DNA of 64,000 nucleotides. Origin: Trebouxia sp. TZW2008 (taxonomy: Eukaryota > Chlorophyta > Trebouxiophyceae > Trebouxiales > Trebouxiaceae). The stretch covers positions 300,396-364,395 of the forward strand of contig BDIU01000264.1 in assembly GCA_002118135.1 (NCBI GenBank), read 5' to 3'. The position numbers were made by a program, and so were the translations under genes. Numbering within the stretch: the stretch's first letter is position 1; each line of letters begins with the position of its first letter. Positions 11,425-23,082 of this stretch are shown piece by piece. The notes below the pieces were generated by a model. It worked only from the letters and a program-made list of their open reading frames with translations, had not been told where the DNA came from and did not search any database.

Positions 11425-12499
11425 CCTCAAAGGTGTGTGCAGGACTTTCTCAACAAAATGTATGGTGAATCACTTGAGTTCCGATCAGTCTGATGTTGTG
11501 TGATTGTGTCCCCTGTGCTGCCCACTTCTGGACTTCCTAGATTAGCGCGCAACCTTGTCTGTTGGTTCCATCTGTGGCACTCAATTTTTTGGCTTGGCAC
11601 TGACAATTAGTTCGTTTTGATTTTCTGGTCGGTGCAAGGTATTGACATGGGTTGGTGAAGGATTGAGTGACCTATCTTTGTGCTTGTTGGTGGCTATTGT
11701 CTAGGAGCGCATTTGCAACAGCTGTGTCTACTGGCTCATCCAGATTGCTGTTACATCATACTCACTTGCTCAGGCATGCTCAATCGATGAATTGAAAGCC
11801 ATGTGTCTGCAATTTTCGACGATAGCCTGACCACGTGGTGTAAGCATATAACATTACTCTCTCTCTCTCTCTCTCTTTTTCTCACTCGTAAGGTCTAGCT
11901 GCTGTACACACAAGTCATGCCGTTGATGTGACGCAGCTGTGTGGCACCTGAAGCTACAGCTAAACACAGCTGCGTAATGCATATGTTGCACTAAGGCGTC
12001 AAAACGTCCATTTCTGCGTAGATGACAGCAAGCACACTACAAACGCGGCATTAATGGCCGGGATCAACCTGTCTTCATCTGTACAGACCGCCAGCCAGTG
12101 GTCAAGGGAACACTAACTCTTGCAGTGTTGCAGACTTTCCAGGCGTGTACCCAGGATTAGTGAAACAGTCAAACTAGAATAAATCTGCACAAATTCTCAA
12201 AGTCCCGCCATCAAGAACAAGTACAGGTATAGCAAAAGTCGCGCAAGCAGCAGATTCAGCTTTTTGGCATCATGTCTGCTACCGCTGTTGCATTTCAAAG
12301 GAATGATGAAATCGGCCAGTCTGATGCCAGACATGCAGATTTCTGGAGCAAGAAAACCTCATGCCAAGCAACACACCATGTCCTACCCGGCATTGTTGAA
12401 ATGTATGTGTCAATGCAAGCTGGGCTGTTTCTTCCTCACAGAAGCTCCCGCAATGAAAGCTTGACAGCACACACTTTTTGTTTCCTTTGCCATGCAATG
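11425..12499. other. Convergent intergenic interval GDPD-like / LPP-epsilon
   Basis: Two 3' UTRs. The first 20 codons or so contain an alternative coding-like frame that continues the GDPD-like gene to an AAG|GTGTGT donor at 11432. Further on there is a CT microsatellite and a TGTAA at 11839. No other gene is seen. Confidence 0.4.
11857..11876. repeat. (CT)n microsatellite
   Basis: Ten uninterrupted CT units followed by a T run. Confidence 0.9.
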
Positions 12500-13611
12500 T
12501 CATTTGCTGCGGAATGCAGCCGCTGCATAGCTTGTGAGGGCCACACCCATTGCTGCTGCCAGCCATATCCTGCTGGTCAAGGATGTTTCCAGACTAGGTA
12601 GAACTACTTGTTGGCCCAAGGTATGCCAGCTGAGTGCAGATGTTGCACCAAAACAGGCGCCAACCAGAACTTGAGGTATGGTGTGGTAACCAAGTATGAC
12701 TCTGAGGGGTATCTGCATGCAACCGGGTCACGCACATGTGCCTGCTGTCCTGACATGCATTGATGCTTTTGCCCTTACAATTACGTATTGAGCATGGCAG
12801 TGATGCTTGACAGGTATACTTGACATCAAGTGTGAGATGTGAGCATGTTGCAACAGCTGAAATGGCAAAAAGGATGTATGCAGTCTGATCAAGCTGGATG
12901 CAACTCACCAACAAGACAGCAAGGGCAAGACCAGAGTATGCTAGTGTCGCTGGCTCTGACTGCCATGCCACCGCTAAGTAAGTGGACAGATAGGCCAAGG
13001 AACTAGCGTGAGTGGATGGCATGCCGGGGTCCTGCTTTCTGGCATCTGCAGGCCTTTGCATTTTGATGACCTTCTTCAGAGCCTGAGTTGCAACAGCACA
13101 GCCATACATGACATAGCACACTTGCAATCAGGAGTATTGCTACATCATTGCTGTGGGGTGAACAAGAACGCACGCGACAGGAAACGTACAGCAGGACCAA
13201 GGCAACATTTGGCAGAGCAGCTACCTTGCAGGTGAAGACAGCAGCAATGGAACCCAGGAGACACCAGCTGACATAAATGTCATGACGCCATAGCAGCGTG
13301 CCTGCTGCTGTCAGACTTACAATCCACTTTGTAGCATCGTTGACCACATTTAAGTACGTCAACAGTTTGCTGATTTTGGGCTGATCTTGCTGTCGAGGTG
13401 ACAGCATGCATTTGGCGCTGAGGTGAATGTGGCGACGCTTGTAATGCACTGATGCCCCAAGCCTTATGCGTTTGAATCTCAAGACCTTGTCAGTGCCCGG
13501 GCATGCAGGTTGTTGACTCGCGGTCCCAGGATGCGAGGCACACGGAACAGAGCCTTTGAGTGCAGCAACACGGCAGCTTGAATGTGAACAGCCCCATGCC
13601 GCAGTCAACAT
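12500..13611 (-). CDS. LPP-epsilon-like PAP2 lipid phosphate phosphatase, probably plastid
   Basis: Three exons with closing phases: 13611-13225 (129 codons), 13082-12909 (58 codons) and 12712-12500 (70 codons plus stop), giving 257 aa. PAP2 superfamily motifs occur in order: KKVIKMQRP (about 132-140), GMPSTH (about 149-154) and LRVILGYHTIPQVLVGA (from about 190), with hydrophobic segments between. Spacing across the exon 1/2 junction (WCLLGSIAAVFTCK then ALKKVIKMQRP) matches plant LPP-epsilon, which dephosphorylates phosphatidate in the plastid. The first ~65 residues are rich in S, A, K and R with few acidic residues, consistent with a transit peptide. Head-to-head with uL22m. A dolichyl-diphosphatase-like role is the main alternative. 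Confidence 0.85.
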
Positions 13612-13906
13612 TCAGTTGCAGCGCGTTGACGATCCGCAGTGCTCGCATGCTGCTCATGGCATACAGATCATCCAGACGTTTAGTCATGAAAACCCTGCTG
13701 CACAATGCAGAGGCTCAGTGTCGGTGCAATGCTTGCACACCCAATGCGAACGCATCGTCACTGCTAAGCCAGCCTGAAATTGTTCCTCGTAATCGAGCAG
13801 CTTTCAGGCTTCAAGCGTGATGCATTGCTGAATCGTCAAATTTCTTGCAGTTGTCTGATCAGTAGGGAACGCTTTGTAACCTAGCGATACATTCCAACCC
13901 CAACAC
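13612..13906. promoter_or_regulatory. Head-to-head promoter, LPP-epsilon / uL22m
   Basis: 295 bp between divergent ATGs, the shortest shared promoter in the window. Both products are inferred to go to organelles. No TATA box was identified. Confidence 0.55.
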
Positions 13907-15238
13907 ATGCGTAGCAGGCTGCTACAGAGCCTGAGTAGCCTGGGATTTCGCGGTCCAAGCGTTGCCGGCAGCAGCTTGCCGGGATACCTTTCGAACGAGC
14001 TCTCGGCACACCGCTTGCCTGAACTTGGCAGATGTTTGACAACTTGCAACCCAACATCCCTGTCTCAGACAAGCTCACGAGTCCGATGTAGTCTGCCTGT
14101 GGAGGTGCAAAACCAAATCTTCCAGTCTTTTCACCCTAGGCAGCTTACTCACCTGAAGGTAAGCAGCTAACCAGGTTGACTGTTATTTTTTGTACACGAT
14201 GATCTAATCATGCCTTTGATGTGATGTTCAATGAAGAATGCGTGCTACATTTGATGGTCAAAAGACGCTACTGCTGCTTTTATCAGCTGTAGTACTAATG
14301 CTCTGCTATGTTCTGCAGACCCTGACAACTGCAGTCAGCAGCTGGCAAGCTACAGAAAATGAAGCCTCGGGCATTAATCCTCTCATGCAAACGCCAGCTC
14401 CTGCCTCCGCAACTTCTGTCTTTGCTCCACCCAGGGCTGATTCAGAGACCGAGCGGACAGCGCAAGCTGTTCTGCGGAAGCAGCGCATCAGCCCCAAAAA
14501 GCTCAATGAGTTTGCCAGGCTGATACGCAGAAAGCACATTGATGACGCATTGGTCCAATGTCAAGTCGCTCCAAACAAAGCTGCAAAGCTCTGCTACAAG
14601 GTATGCTAGGAGACTACGTTTGTGCTTGTGTGCCTGTTGCAATTCATGTGTATATCAGTGTTAAATAGCTCCAAACAAAGCTGCACAGCCCTGTTGCAAG
14701 GTATGTGATAAGACTACTAATGTGCTTGTGGGTATCGCAAATTATGTGTCTCTCAGTGTGGCATTGGTTGCCTACATCATTTTTGCTTGCACAAGTTGCA
14801 GCTATCTATTTGCTTGCTGCCGCACATTTGCTTGCTCATTGACTTTTGTCATTATTGATGCCTGATATTTGCTTGCTTATTAACTTTCTTTGTTGTTGCT
14901 GCCTGATATCTGCTTGCTCATTGACTTTTCTTTGTGAAGTGCAGCTGCTGTTGTCTGCCAAAGACAACGCAGAGAAGGATAAAGGGCTGGACCCAGACAA
15001 GCTACGAATCCACAAGGCATTTGTTGGTAAAGGGCAGCACATGAAACGCATGAGTTTACATGGTCGGGCCAGGTCAGGCACCCGTCATGTATACCATTCA
15101 CACCTGACTATCGTTTTGGCAGAGGGAAAACCAAACAAGGTTACACAGTATCGGCCTCCTTTGGCACAATGGCAAAAACACAAACCTAGTTTCGTGCCAA
15201 ACCAACCTAGCTTTGTGCCAAACACTGTAGTTCAGTAA
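13907..15238 (+). CDS. RPL22 (mitochondrial): Mitochondrial large-subunit ribosomal protein uL22m
   Basis: Three exons with closing phases: 13907-14158, 14319-14600 and 14945-15238, giving 275 aa. The first ~75 residues are rich in R, S and L (MRSRLLQSLSSLGFRG...) and look like a mitochondrial presequence. The L22 fold is clear: RISPKKLNEFARLIRRKHID, VAPNKAAKLCYK, then LLSAKDNAEKDKGLDPDKLR, AFVGKGQHMKRM and RARSGTRHVYHSHLTIVL. The loop pattern G(K/R)xxxxKR..RARGR..I is the exit-tunnel hairpin that contacts 23S rRNA. A plastid location was considered, but spacing and presequence fit the mitochondrial form better. The end of exon 2, including its donor, is duplicated inside intron 2. Confidence 0.88.
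14666..14706 (+). repeat. Ghost copy of the uL22m exon 2 donor end
   Basis: The last ~35 bp of exon 2 plus its donor (14565-14606, GCTCCAAACAAAGCTGCA...TACAAG|GTATG) recurs 101 bp downstream as GCTCCAAACAAAGCTGCA...TGCAAG|GTATGTG. The copy keeps a perfect donor, so two competing 5' splice sites exist. Confidence 0.85.
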
Positions 15239-15874
15239 GCTCGGAATCTTTTGTTTGTTTGGCTTAGCCTATCATCAGCTTGTTGTTTTGTCTCATGACA
15301 CTGGCCAATGGGACTTTTGCTTGCTAAGAGTGGGCAGCCTCTGTCATCAACAGTTTGAGTAGGAATTGCAAAGATGGAAAGGTCGTTGTGTGCAATGAGG
15401 GAGTACCTCATTGACCATCGCATGACTGTCATACGTAAGGCTAGCAGACATGCTAGCGTAGCTGGATCTGTATGGGCACGATGCCAGCGCTGGCATCTGA
15501 AAGGTTCGCATGTTGATTGTTACACAAACAGGGTGCATATGGCCTGACGTAAGGCGACCTGCACACTTGTGATGTGCCCTCTCAGGTCGAGATAAGTCTC
15601 AGCTTGTTGCACCCGTGCATTGTGCTTGCTGAACTGTCTTGTGACTGGCGTTGCAGCGTGACATCTCACAAAACTCAGATAAAGAAAGCACGTGAAGCTG
15701 CAGCTGAAAGCCTTCTGCAGATTGATATTGCATGAATGCCTGACCTACACAGCTACGTGACCAACTTGTATGGCTAATGGAAAGAACGTCAGCCATTGGC
15801 TCAATAGCTACACTGCTGTATGAAACAAGAAGCAGACTTATGCATGACATGCAGTCAAACCTGATTGGCAGGCG
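15239..15874. other. Convergent intergenic interval uL22m / PELP1
   Basis: Two 3' UTRs. A TGTAA on the minus strand near 15518-15522 is a plausible poly(A) signal for the leftward gene. No additional gene is recognised. Confidence 0.35.
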
Positions 15875-18800
15875 TCACTCACTATCACTTGATTGGCCAG
15901 AGTCAATTTCAGGCAGACTGCCTTGGCTATCACTGCTCTCAGCAGCATTCAGCAAACTTGCTGACGCTGCAGCCCTTTGATGACTAGGTGGATTCCCTTT
16001 CACAAGATTCATTTGATCTGAAGGTTCAGGCCTCTGATTCAGGCTGATATAGCCATCATCCTCTTCAGATGCCATATCAGTATCCTGGCCCCTAGCAACA
16101 TCTGGGACCAACTCAGTCTGTGGCTGTTGCACAGGGGCAGCCTGTTTATATGCTGTCACATTAGGCCTGACAGTTGGTACAGCTGGCGACGCTGTGCTAT
16201 CAAGATTGACTGCTGGGCTTTGTGCAACAGTCTGTAAAAGCTGTTGTGGCACACTGACAGGTGCTGTAGGCCTGGTATTGGTGACTGCACTTTTTGCAAT
16301 GTCGTGCTGTTTGTCTGCTGGGATATGCAGCTCACCCGCATCTGCATTGCCTGCCGCTGCGAGATAGGCGGTCCCGCCTGTCAGTGCAGCATCTAGCTTC
16401 GCCACAGCTGCAGCGTAGAGCTGACTCGCTTTGAGCACCTCACGTGCAGCACCAGTCCCAGCAGCATTAGCACGTGCTACAGCCGCCGTCTCAGTTCCAT
16501 TGACTTGTGACTGAGGAGCAGGTTGTGCGTCTAATGTGACAGCTGACCACAGCTTAGGCATGCCTAGCGCTGTGAGGCTGTCTGAATGTGTGCCTGTGGG
16601 GTTCATGGTGTGGCTGTTGGGGTACTGGGGGGTCAAGAGGGGTTGAAGGAGGGTATGGCCGGTCCGAGGATGGATGAGGCCCTCTAAGGCAAGTAGAGCC
16701 TGCTGGCTAAAGCTGGCTATTTGAGGTGCAGCTGACTGCAGACCCTGCAGAAACAGCAAAGGAGTTGTCTGATATGCTGCAGCCAGCCAATGAACTGGAG
16801 AAGAACAAGAAGTAGAACCGTTCTGGTGATTTGCTTGCCCCAGGCAACAAGGTAGGTGGCCTGCTCCAGGTCTCTAAGATGAAGCCTATATCTGAGGACC
16901 TTGATCAGTTTCGCTTTTGGGGATTGGAGCTGTGCAGCTGTGTTTGCACTGTGCATTGCATACGTGTGATCTCAGCATACCTGAGTGAACAATTGCAATG
17001 CCTCAAGCACTGGGGGTTGCGCAATGCGGTGCAGGACACAATACAGATACCGTAGAAGTTTGGGAGCCAGCAGGGTGTGTCTGTATTCAGAAGTAGGCAG
17101 CAACCTCAGGCGAGTGCAATGACGTACCTGAGTGAACAAATCCAGGGCTTGAGGCAAGAAGGTTGGCCGAAGCGGTGCAGGGCTCAACACAGATGCCAAC
17201 AGGGTTTTGAGGGCTGCTAAGTGCAGGGCAAGGGCCCCAGCCTGGCTGCTGCTGCCACCCTCAAAGGAGTGTGACATGCTTTGTAGGGCCAGGGCACTTG
17301 TAGATGCCATGTGGGCCGCAATGGCATCCACCTCACGCCGCTGTTGCTGTGGCATGCTGCTGCCGTAAGCCTGCAGTTGCACAGAAGGTCAGTCCCTGTG
17401 TCCATTCCTCAGCCATCATATGACATGCATGCTAGGTGCAGGGTAAGCGTCCCAGGTTGACTGCTACTGCTGCCACCATCAAAGGCATGCGACATGGTAT
17501 GCAGGGCCAGGGCACTTGTTGAAGCCATGTGGGCTGCAATGGCGTCCACCTCACACCGCTGCTGTTGTGGCATGCTGCTGCCGCAAGCCTATTCATACAC
17601 AAGTTGATCAGTTTTGGATTACTTTTCAGCTGCCACTTGAGATGTGTATTAGGCAGGTTCCGCATGGTTGTGTCTACATGTCGTGCAGGGCCTGGGCACT
17701 TGTGGAAGCCATGTGGGCTGCAATGGCGTCCACCTCACGTCACTGCTGCTGTGGCATGATGCTGCAACAAGCCTGCACTTGACACAAATTGTGCAAATCT
17801 GCACATTTTCTCAAGTACAACTTGACATGCATGCTAGGCGCTGAGGTTGCCCTGGTGTACGTGCAAAGGCATTACTTGATATGCCTGTTAGGCTTCAAGG
17901 CTGCCCTTTCACAATTGCAAATGTATCACTTGACATGCACCGCTACCATGCACTTGTGCACCTGAAGCAAGGATTCTAGCAGGTGCAAGGCGGCCTGCTG
18001 AGCGGCGGCTGCAGTGCTGCTCAGCTCTACTTCAGGGGCCTGCTGCTGTGCCTGATGTTAACAAGCATCAGCCTTGCCAACATAGTGTCATGCAAATGCT
18101 GACACTACAGTATGCAGTTGCGCACCTGAAGCAGGGACTTCAGCAGGTGCAAGGCGGCCTGCTGAGCAGCGGCTGCAGTGCTGCTGAGCTCAGGTCAGGG
18201 GCCTGCTGCTGTGCCTGATGTGAACAAGCATCAGCCTTGCCAACATAGTGTCATGCAAATGCTGACACTTAATTTTGCAATTGCGCACCTGAAGCAGGGA
18301 CTCCAGCATGTGCAAAGCAGCTTGCTGCACGGCTGCTGCACTGTCACCAAGCTCTAGGTCATGTGGCTGTTGCTGGCTGGCCATGCCCTCGCTATCAGCC
18401 AGCAGGCCATCTAGTGACGGCAAGGCGTCATCCTTCTTGCCCTTTTTCTGCTTCTTAGGCGGGTCCCCATTGGGCAAACCTGCAGTGAAGCCACTGACAA
18501 TTATGATTTATAGGCAAAGCAGTATGTGAACACTATACGCATTGTGATGCTGCACAACAGACGGTTGAGCAGCCACAGATGAGCACAGTCTGCATTCATG
18601 ATGTTTTCTGACTGCAGCTGTCGTGAACAGCGCTCCTGCATCTATCAGCACTTGAGACTGCCAGTAGCTTGCTGACCATGTGAAGTGAGCACTGTAACAG
18701 TCACACACTGGCAGCCGTCAGCAAGCTAGCAAAACAAGGCATATCAGATGCAAGCAAAGCATCTTAGACGTGGTCACAGCCGCAAGCCTGCCAATCACAA

Positions 18801-21800
18801 ATAAGGCAGGTTAAAAGGGGCAAGAGAGCAGAGTCCCAGGATTCACCTTCTTCTGCAGGGCGTTTTCTGCTGTGCTTGCTGCCATACAGCTCCAGCAAGG
18901 CACATCTGACCGCCTCAGAGCCTAGCAGAGACCCTACCCCCCTTCCTCCTCTTTCTAGCAAATCACTGGCAGCTTGATATACCTGAAGACACATCAGCTG
19001 GATATATATCACTGCATTCTGCAGTAGTGTGAGGATAAGATTACTTTTATCACCAGACACAATGGTTTGCTGCAGAGCAGAAAGGCTTTTGCAGATCTTA
19101 GCTCAGCTCAATTCATGCATCGGCAGCAATATGCACAAAGTCACCAAAGCAAGGCTGTGCATGAAACAGCAGCAGTAAGTTGTCAATGTGCGACGTGAGC
19201 AGCTGATGAAGGGGATGTCAGGTGTGACACTACTGTGCATATCAATCTTCACACATGACAGCACACGGACTAGATCTGTGCGGCCCAGGTCCAATTCTCA
19301 AATTGACCCGCCAACTTGGTCTGGACATTATAGCACAAGAGTCTGATGAACAAGCATCTAAAGCCAGACAAGATAATATGATACAAATGCTGACCTGCTG
19401 TCTGAGGTGCTGGGCAGCAGGGGCGCTATCAACTGCCCCTGGGGCTGCAGCCTGGCGAAGCTGATGGGCCACAAGTCTGGCTATGGGGGCATGGTGAGGC
19501 AACAAAGTGCCCTGCCCTGCCCCAAGTAGGGTTTGCAACAGGTGAAGGGCACAGGTGTGCAGAGCTAGGAAAGCAGCCAGCAACACCAAATAGGCAGATG
19601 CTGAAGGCGGAACTTGCCCTGCATTGCATTGCAAGGAAAGTTAGCAGACAGCAGCAGGGAGGCCAAAGCTGAAGGGTGCCTGGCAGGGCCAGCAAACAAC
19701 ATGATCCCAAGCGCAGTGCTGGCAGCTGACAACTGAGCAGCCAAGAGGAGTGTAGACTGGCAATACAACGTAAAATGGGATCTTTTGCCTGACATGTAAT
19801 ACGCACTGGGCTTGGACAAGGATGAATTCATGTAAACATTAAAGGTTTGGCAGCGCATGAGGCATGACCTGACATGCACACGTCATCCCAGCTCAATTCC
19901 GGTGGCATCCTACCTGCTTGGCGTGCCGAGTCATCCAGCGACAAGATCCTTGTGAGCAGCATCAGGATGCCATGTGCTGGGATAGGCACAGCCACAGGAA
20001 AAGAGCCAGTCAGCAGCCTCTCAACGCAGCTCAGAAAGCCTGTTAGCTGATCCAGTGCAGTTTGAACTGCTGCCATGCTGTGCACGCTTTGCCCTGCCGC
20101 GCTGTGCGTGCTTTGCCCTGCCAGCCTGCTGGCTTGGCTCACAGGACGGCTGTGACTTGATTTAGGTTCAGGTGTGGTGAGTGGTTGGGCCTGAGGGTGC
20201 AGGGCTGCTCTGCTAGATTGTTTGAGTGATGGATCATCCATGCCTAAGTAAGCGATGTCCAGTCTGGCGTGGCAGGCGCACAGGCTGTTCTGCATGTAGC
20301 TGCTCCATGTCTCGGCATCACCTGGCATCAACACTTGACTGGATCAGAAGACAAGGGAAGGAAACAAAGCAAAATTCTAGGCCTTTTGGCCAGATCCAAA
20401 AGAAGGCAAGAGGTGCACCAGGCTTCCCCATAGATATGACTGGATCACGACAATGCTTGTCTGCCTGTCATGGCCGTGCAGCCTTGCAGGTTACATACAC
20501 CCTGCAATGCCATCAGCTGAAAAAGCGATTACAGCGTGTGATCATCATCAGATGTAATCGGATTGTGTGCAGCAGTGAGAATTCACATAGCTGGAAGCTT
20601 TCCAGTGCAATTGATGACGCATCAACACACGCATGTTCGCAATGGCCTTGTATCATTTGCAAATTGTAGTGTAGCGGACTTGACATGCAGCCACAAAGCA
20701 GGGCTCAAGCTGCACTCGACCAAGTGAGCATCAAAACCGGTTCAGGATGCAGACGCTATGCAGTAACCCAACATACAGTTAATCTTGTTGAAAGGGCAGC
20801 GCAATTGGGAAACAGCCACCAAAATACGGCAGGGGTAGTCCTGCGCAAGAACAACCTGATGTATGTCTAATACTTGGGAAAGATGCAGCATTTCATCACT
20901 CAAAACACTGTACCTGTGAGTCTGGCAAGCAAGGCGTACAAACGGGCTGCCTCCAATCTGAGATTGCAACTCACATCCGCCGCTGCTAGTATGGCCACAG
21001 AGAAGGTTGTCAGGACTTTTTGGTGGCTTCTGAAGGCTGTTGGCAACGCCTGGACGGCACTGTTGACCGCCCTGAGCATCTCACAGCCAATCTGACCGCA
21101 TGCGAGCTGCTGACAGTCTGCAACGCAAAGTAACATTGTTTCAAAATATGGGCACACCCAATTTGGCTGTGACATGCAGTACACTACTGTTGATGATGTC
21201 TGACACTGTCTGCATGACCCCTATGACTGTAGATACATCTTGATTCATTCACAGCTTGTGCCTTGGTGCAACATGCAAAAGCTGCTGCTGCCAGAATGAA
21301 GCTTGCGCCCACATTTTGAACCGTGCATTCTTTGCAGACAGTGTGGAATGGGTACCTTACTTCTGTGAAAAAGAAAGGCTCAGCAAAGCTGCCCAGATGA
21401 GAGCAAGGAAATGAGTGGAATTCTCTACTGCAAAGCTTGTGTGCTTGCTGACGACAGATGGGAAACGCAACACACATGCTTGAACAGTAACACAATGCTG
21501 CAACATTTGAGTGACAGCAGACTGATTATCACTGATGAAGAGCCAAGCCGGCAAGTACGTGACACAGCATGTAATGGACTGAGGCAAATGCTGCGAGTAG
21601 ATGTCAGGACCAACCTAGGGCAGCTTGAATTGGCTGCAGTGTGGCAACCAGCTTAGGAGCTAGGCTGGAGGCACCCCGCCTCAAGCCAGGCAGATTCAGC
21701 AGCTGCTGTATTCTGTGTCGCAACAGAGCAATGTCAGCTGTGACCTTGTATGGAAATGAATAGCGCTTTTTGTGCTGGATTGAAAACACTGTGCTCAAGC

Positions 21801-22599
21801 GAAGCAAGCATGAACAGCTGAAGACATTCTGCTAAGATCACAACTTGAAACTTTCTTGCTGTAGCGAGGAGGCATGTGACAGATGTATCTCAAGGTATGT
21901 TAAGCATCTGGAACAGCGTGCTGAGATGCAAAAGCAAGTAGCAAAGCATCGCATGATACACATCACAACAGTATTGAGATGCTCAGTGGTTGCCTTTGTT
22001 GATCAGGCGTTTTTGCATTTCCTGTACCTGCTGAAAATGGCTGTGAGACACGACCAGAGGTGTGAACGAGCAGCTTCAGCAGCAACCTGCTTGCGCAACA
22101 TCTCCAGCACTTGCGCTGCAAATTGGCTGAAGTGTTCTGCAAACAGGCTGCTGCTGCAGCTGGACAAGGAAGCTGCTGCCAGACAAGAAACGGTCTGTGC
22201 TGAGTTCATCTGCATTCCATCACATCAAACAGTACTATTTCACTGTCATAGAGCAGGGGCTCATACAGACAATGTCAGCTCGACTCAATATTGCAGGTCG
22301 GATTGTCCAGTGTTGCAATGCAGATGCCAATGAGGGCATCCCCTATTTATGTGAGTGCATTGCTGCTGTGCAGAGTGACACACCTGTGATGGTGTGAGAA
22401 GCTCCTGAAGGAGGCTCAGCCATTCTTTGGCTGCTGTTGACCATTTCAAATGTTGCTGTGCAGTGTCTGAAGAGTAATCCGCGAGCAGTGCTTGGCTTGA
22501 TAGACGATTTGCAAGCTTATCTGCTTCTGATGGCGTCAATCCACCACTTTGTCGCACAGTCGCGGTCGCACTCACAAGAGCTTCGCGTTTGATGTCCAT
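15875..22599 (-). CDS. PELP1-like (RIX1): PELP1/RIX1-like 60S ribosome biogenesis protein
   Basis: A long multi-exon gene of alpha-solenoid character, with HEAT-like helical segments such as LRLEAARLYALLARLTGTV, PGLRRGASSLAPKLVATLQ and AHGILMLLTRILSLDDSAR. The pattern ETWSSYMQNSL and the 'P-V-P..GIL.L..R.LS' segment are those of PELP1/RIX1. The last exon, up to 16759 and ending at 15875, is Pro/Ser/Ala/Gln-rich and acidic (SSDSQGSLPEIDSGQSSDSE), like PELP1 tails. RIX1 works with IPI1 and IPI3 on late pre-60S particles in the nucleolus; animal PELP1 is also a nuclear-receptor coregulator. Start is placed at MDIKREALVSATATV (22599); an upstream in-frame ATG at 22833 is possible. Exon 18478-18287 carries a basic patch, PPKKQKKGKK, likely nuclear localisation. 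Two exons are tandemly triplicated (separate entries). Not every border is fixed. Confidence 0.75.
17432..17592 (-). repeat. In-frame ghost copy 2 of PELP1 exon ~17372-17128
   Basis: This reads as an open 54-codon copy of the parent exon's 5' part: CGSSMPQQQRCEVDAIAAHM against YGSSMPQQQRREVDAIAAHM. About 12 residue changes separate the two over the aligned part. An acceptor-like AATAG| is kept. No donor follows, so it copies acceptor plus half-exon. Confidence 0.8.
17684..17776 (-). repeat. Decayed ghost copy 3 of the same PELP1 exon
   Basis: A third, shorter copy with a good acceptor (GTGCAG|) but an internal TGA (MPQQQ*REVDAIAAHM). Together with the parent and copy 2 it makes a ladder of increasing decay with distance. 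Confidence 0.8.
17965..18052 (-). repeat. PELP1 exon copy with both splice sites and open frame
   Basis: A copy of the end of exon 18478-18287. It is flanked by CATCAG| and CTTCAG|GTGCAC and encodes AQQQAPEVELSSTAAAAQQA then ALHLLESLLQ; the parent ends AAAVQQAALHMLESLLQ. Open, phase-compatible and with both splice sites, it could be a real constitutive or alternative exon. Confidence 0.7.
18124..18200 (-). repeat. Frameshifted PELP1 exon copy
   Basis: A middle copy, nearly identical to 17965-18052 and with the same donor CTTCAG|GTGCGC. Small deletions in its first half put acceptor and donor out of frame with each other. Its flanking intron (GATGTGAACAAGCATCAGCC...) is duplicated as well. 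Confidence 0.75.
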
Positions 22600-22797
22600 G
22601 TTTGAAAAAAGGTCAAGATTGCGCAGCGGCTTGGGCACCGAGCGATCCTCGAGCGCTAAAGATCGACTTGCCGCATTGTACAGGCCCTGATCATGCGCAT
22701 TCGAGCAAATTGCGCATCGGACTTGCAGACAAAAGTTGCTGCGGAGGCGTTTCATTTGGCCGTTACGCTTATTGCACAAAGAGAGAGAGAGAATAAT

Positions 22798-22805
22798 TGA
22801 CGTCA
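22798..22805. promoter_or_regulatory. TGACGTCA palindrome upstream of PELP1
   Basis: A perfect 8-bp bZIP/CRE-type site about 200 bp upstream of the chosen start, next to a (GA)n tract. It could equally be chance; function is inferred. Confidence 0.3.
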
Positions 22806-22838
22806 TTGATGCTGCAGATATCCAGTAAGACATCTTTT

Positions 22839-22910
22839 ACATATTTTGTCTGCACATAAGCACTGACTTGAGTGAGCATAGGTTGCTGTCAACACGAACT
22901 TTGACAATGA
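22839..22910. repeat. 72-bp direct repeat, left copy
   Basis: Starts ACATATTTTGTCTGCACATA and ends AACTTTGACAATGA. It matches 26836-26907 with three mismatches in 72 bp and no gaps, and is far better preserved than the exon copies elsewhere. Confidence 0.9.
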
Positions 22911-23082
22911 TCATGACACGTGTCAAACTGAATGAGCAACAGCAATTTGTGTGTCTATCATGTGCTGCTCAAGGTGTTGCATTGGGCGCCGCCCACACAA
23001 ACCAGATGACTTTCAAGGAACAGTCTCAAAAACATGAAGAGGCCTTTGAAAGATGTGATTTGCATATTTACGCAAACCACAA

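Noticed and set aside
20370..20420. GGCCTTTTGGCC, resembling part of U2 snRNA
   Set aside because: The downstream branch-site recognition and Sm-site sequences of U2 are absent.
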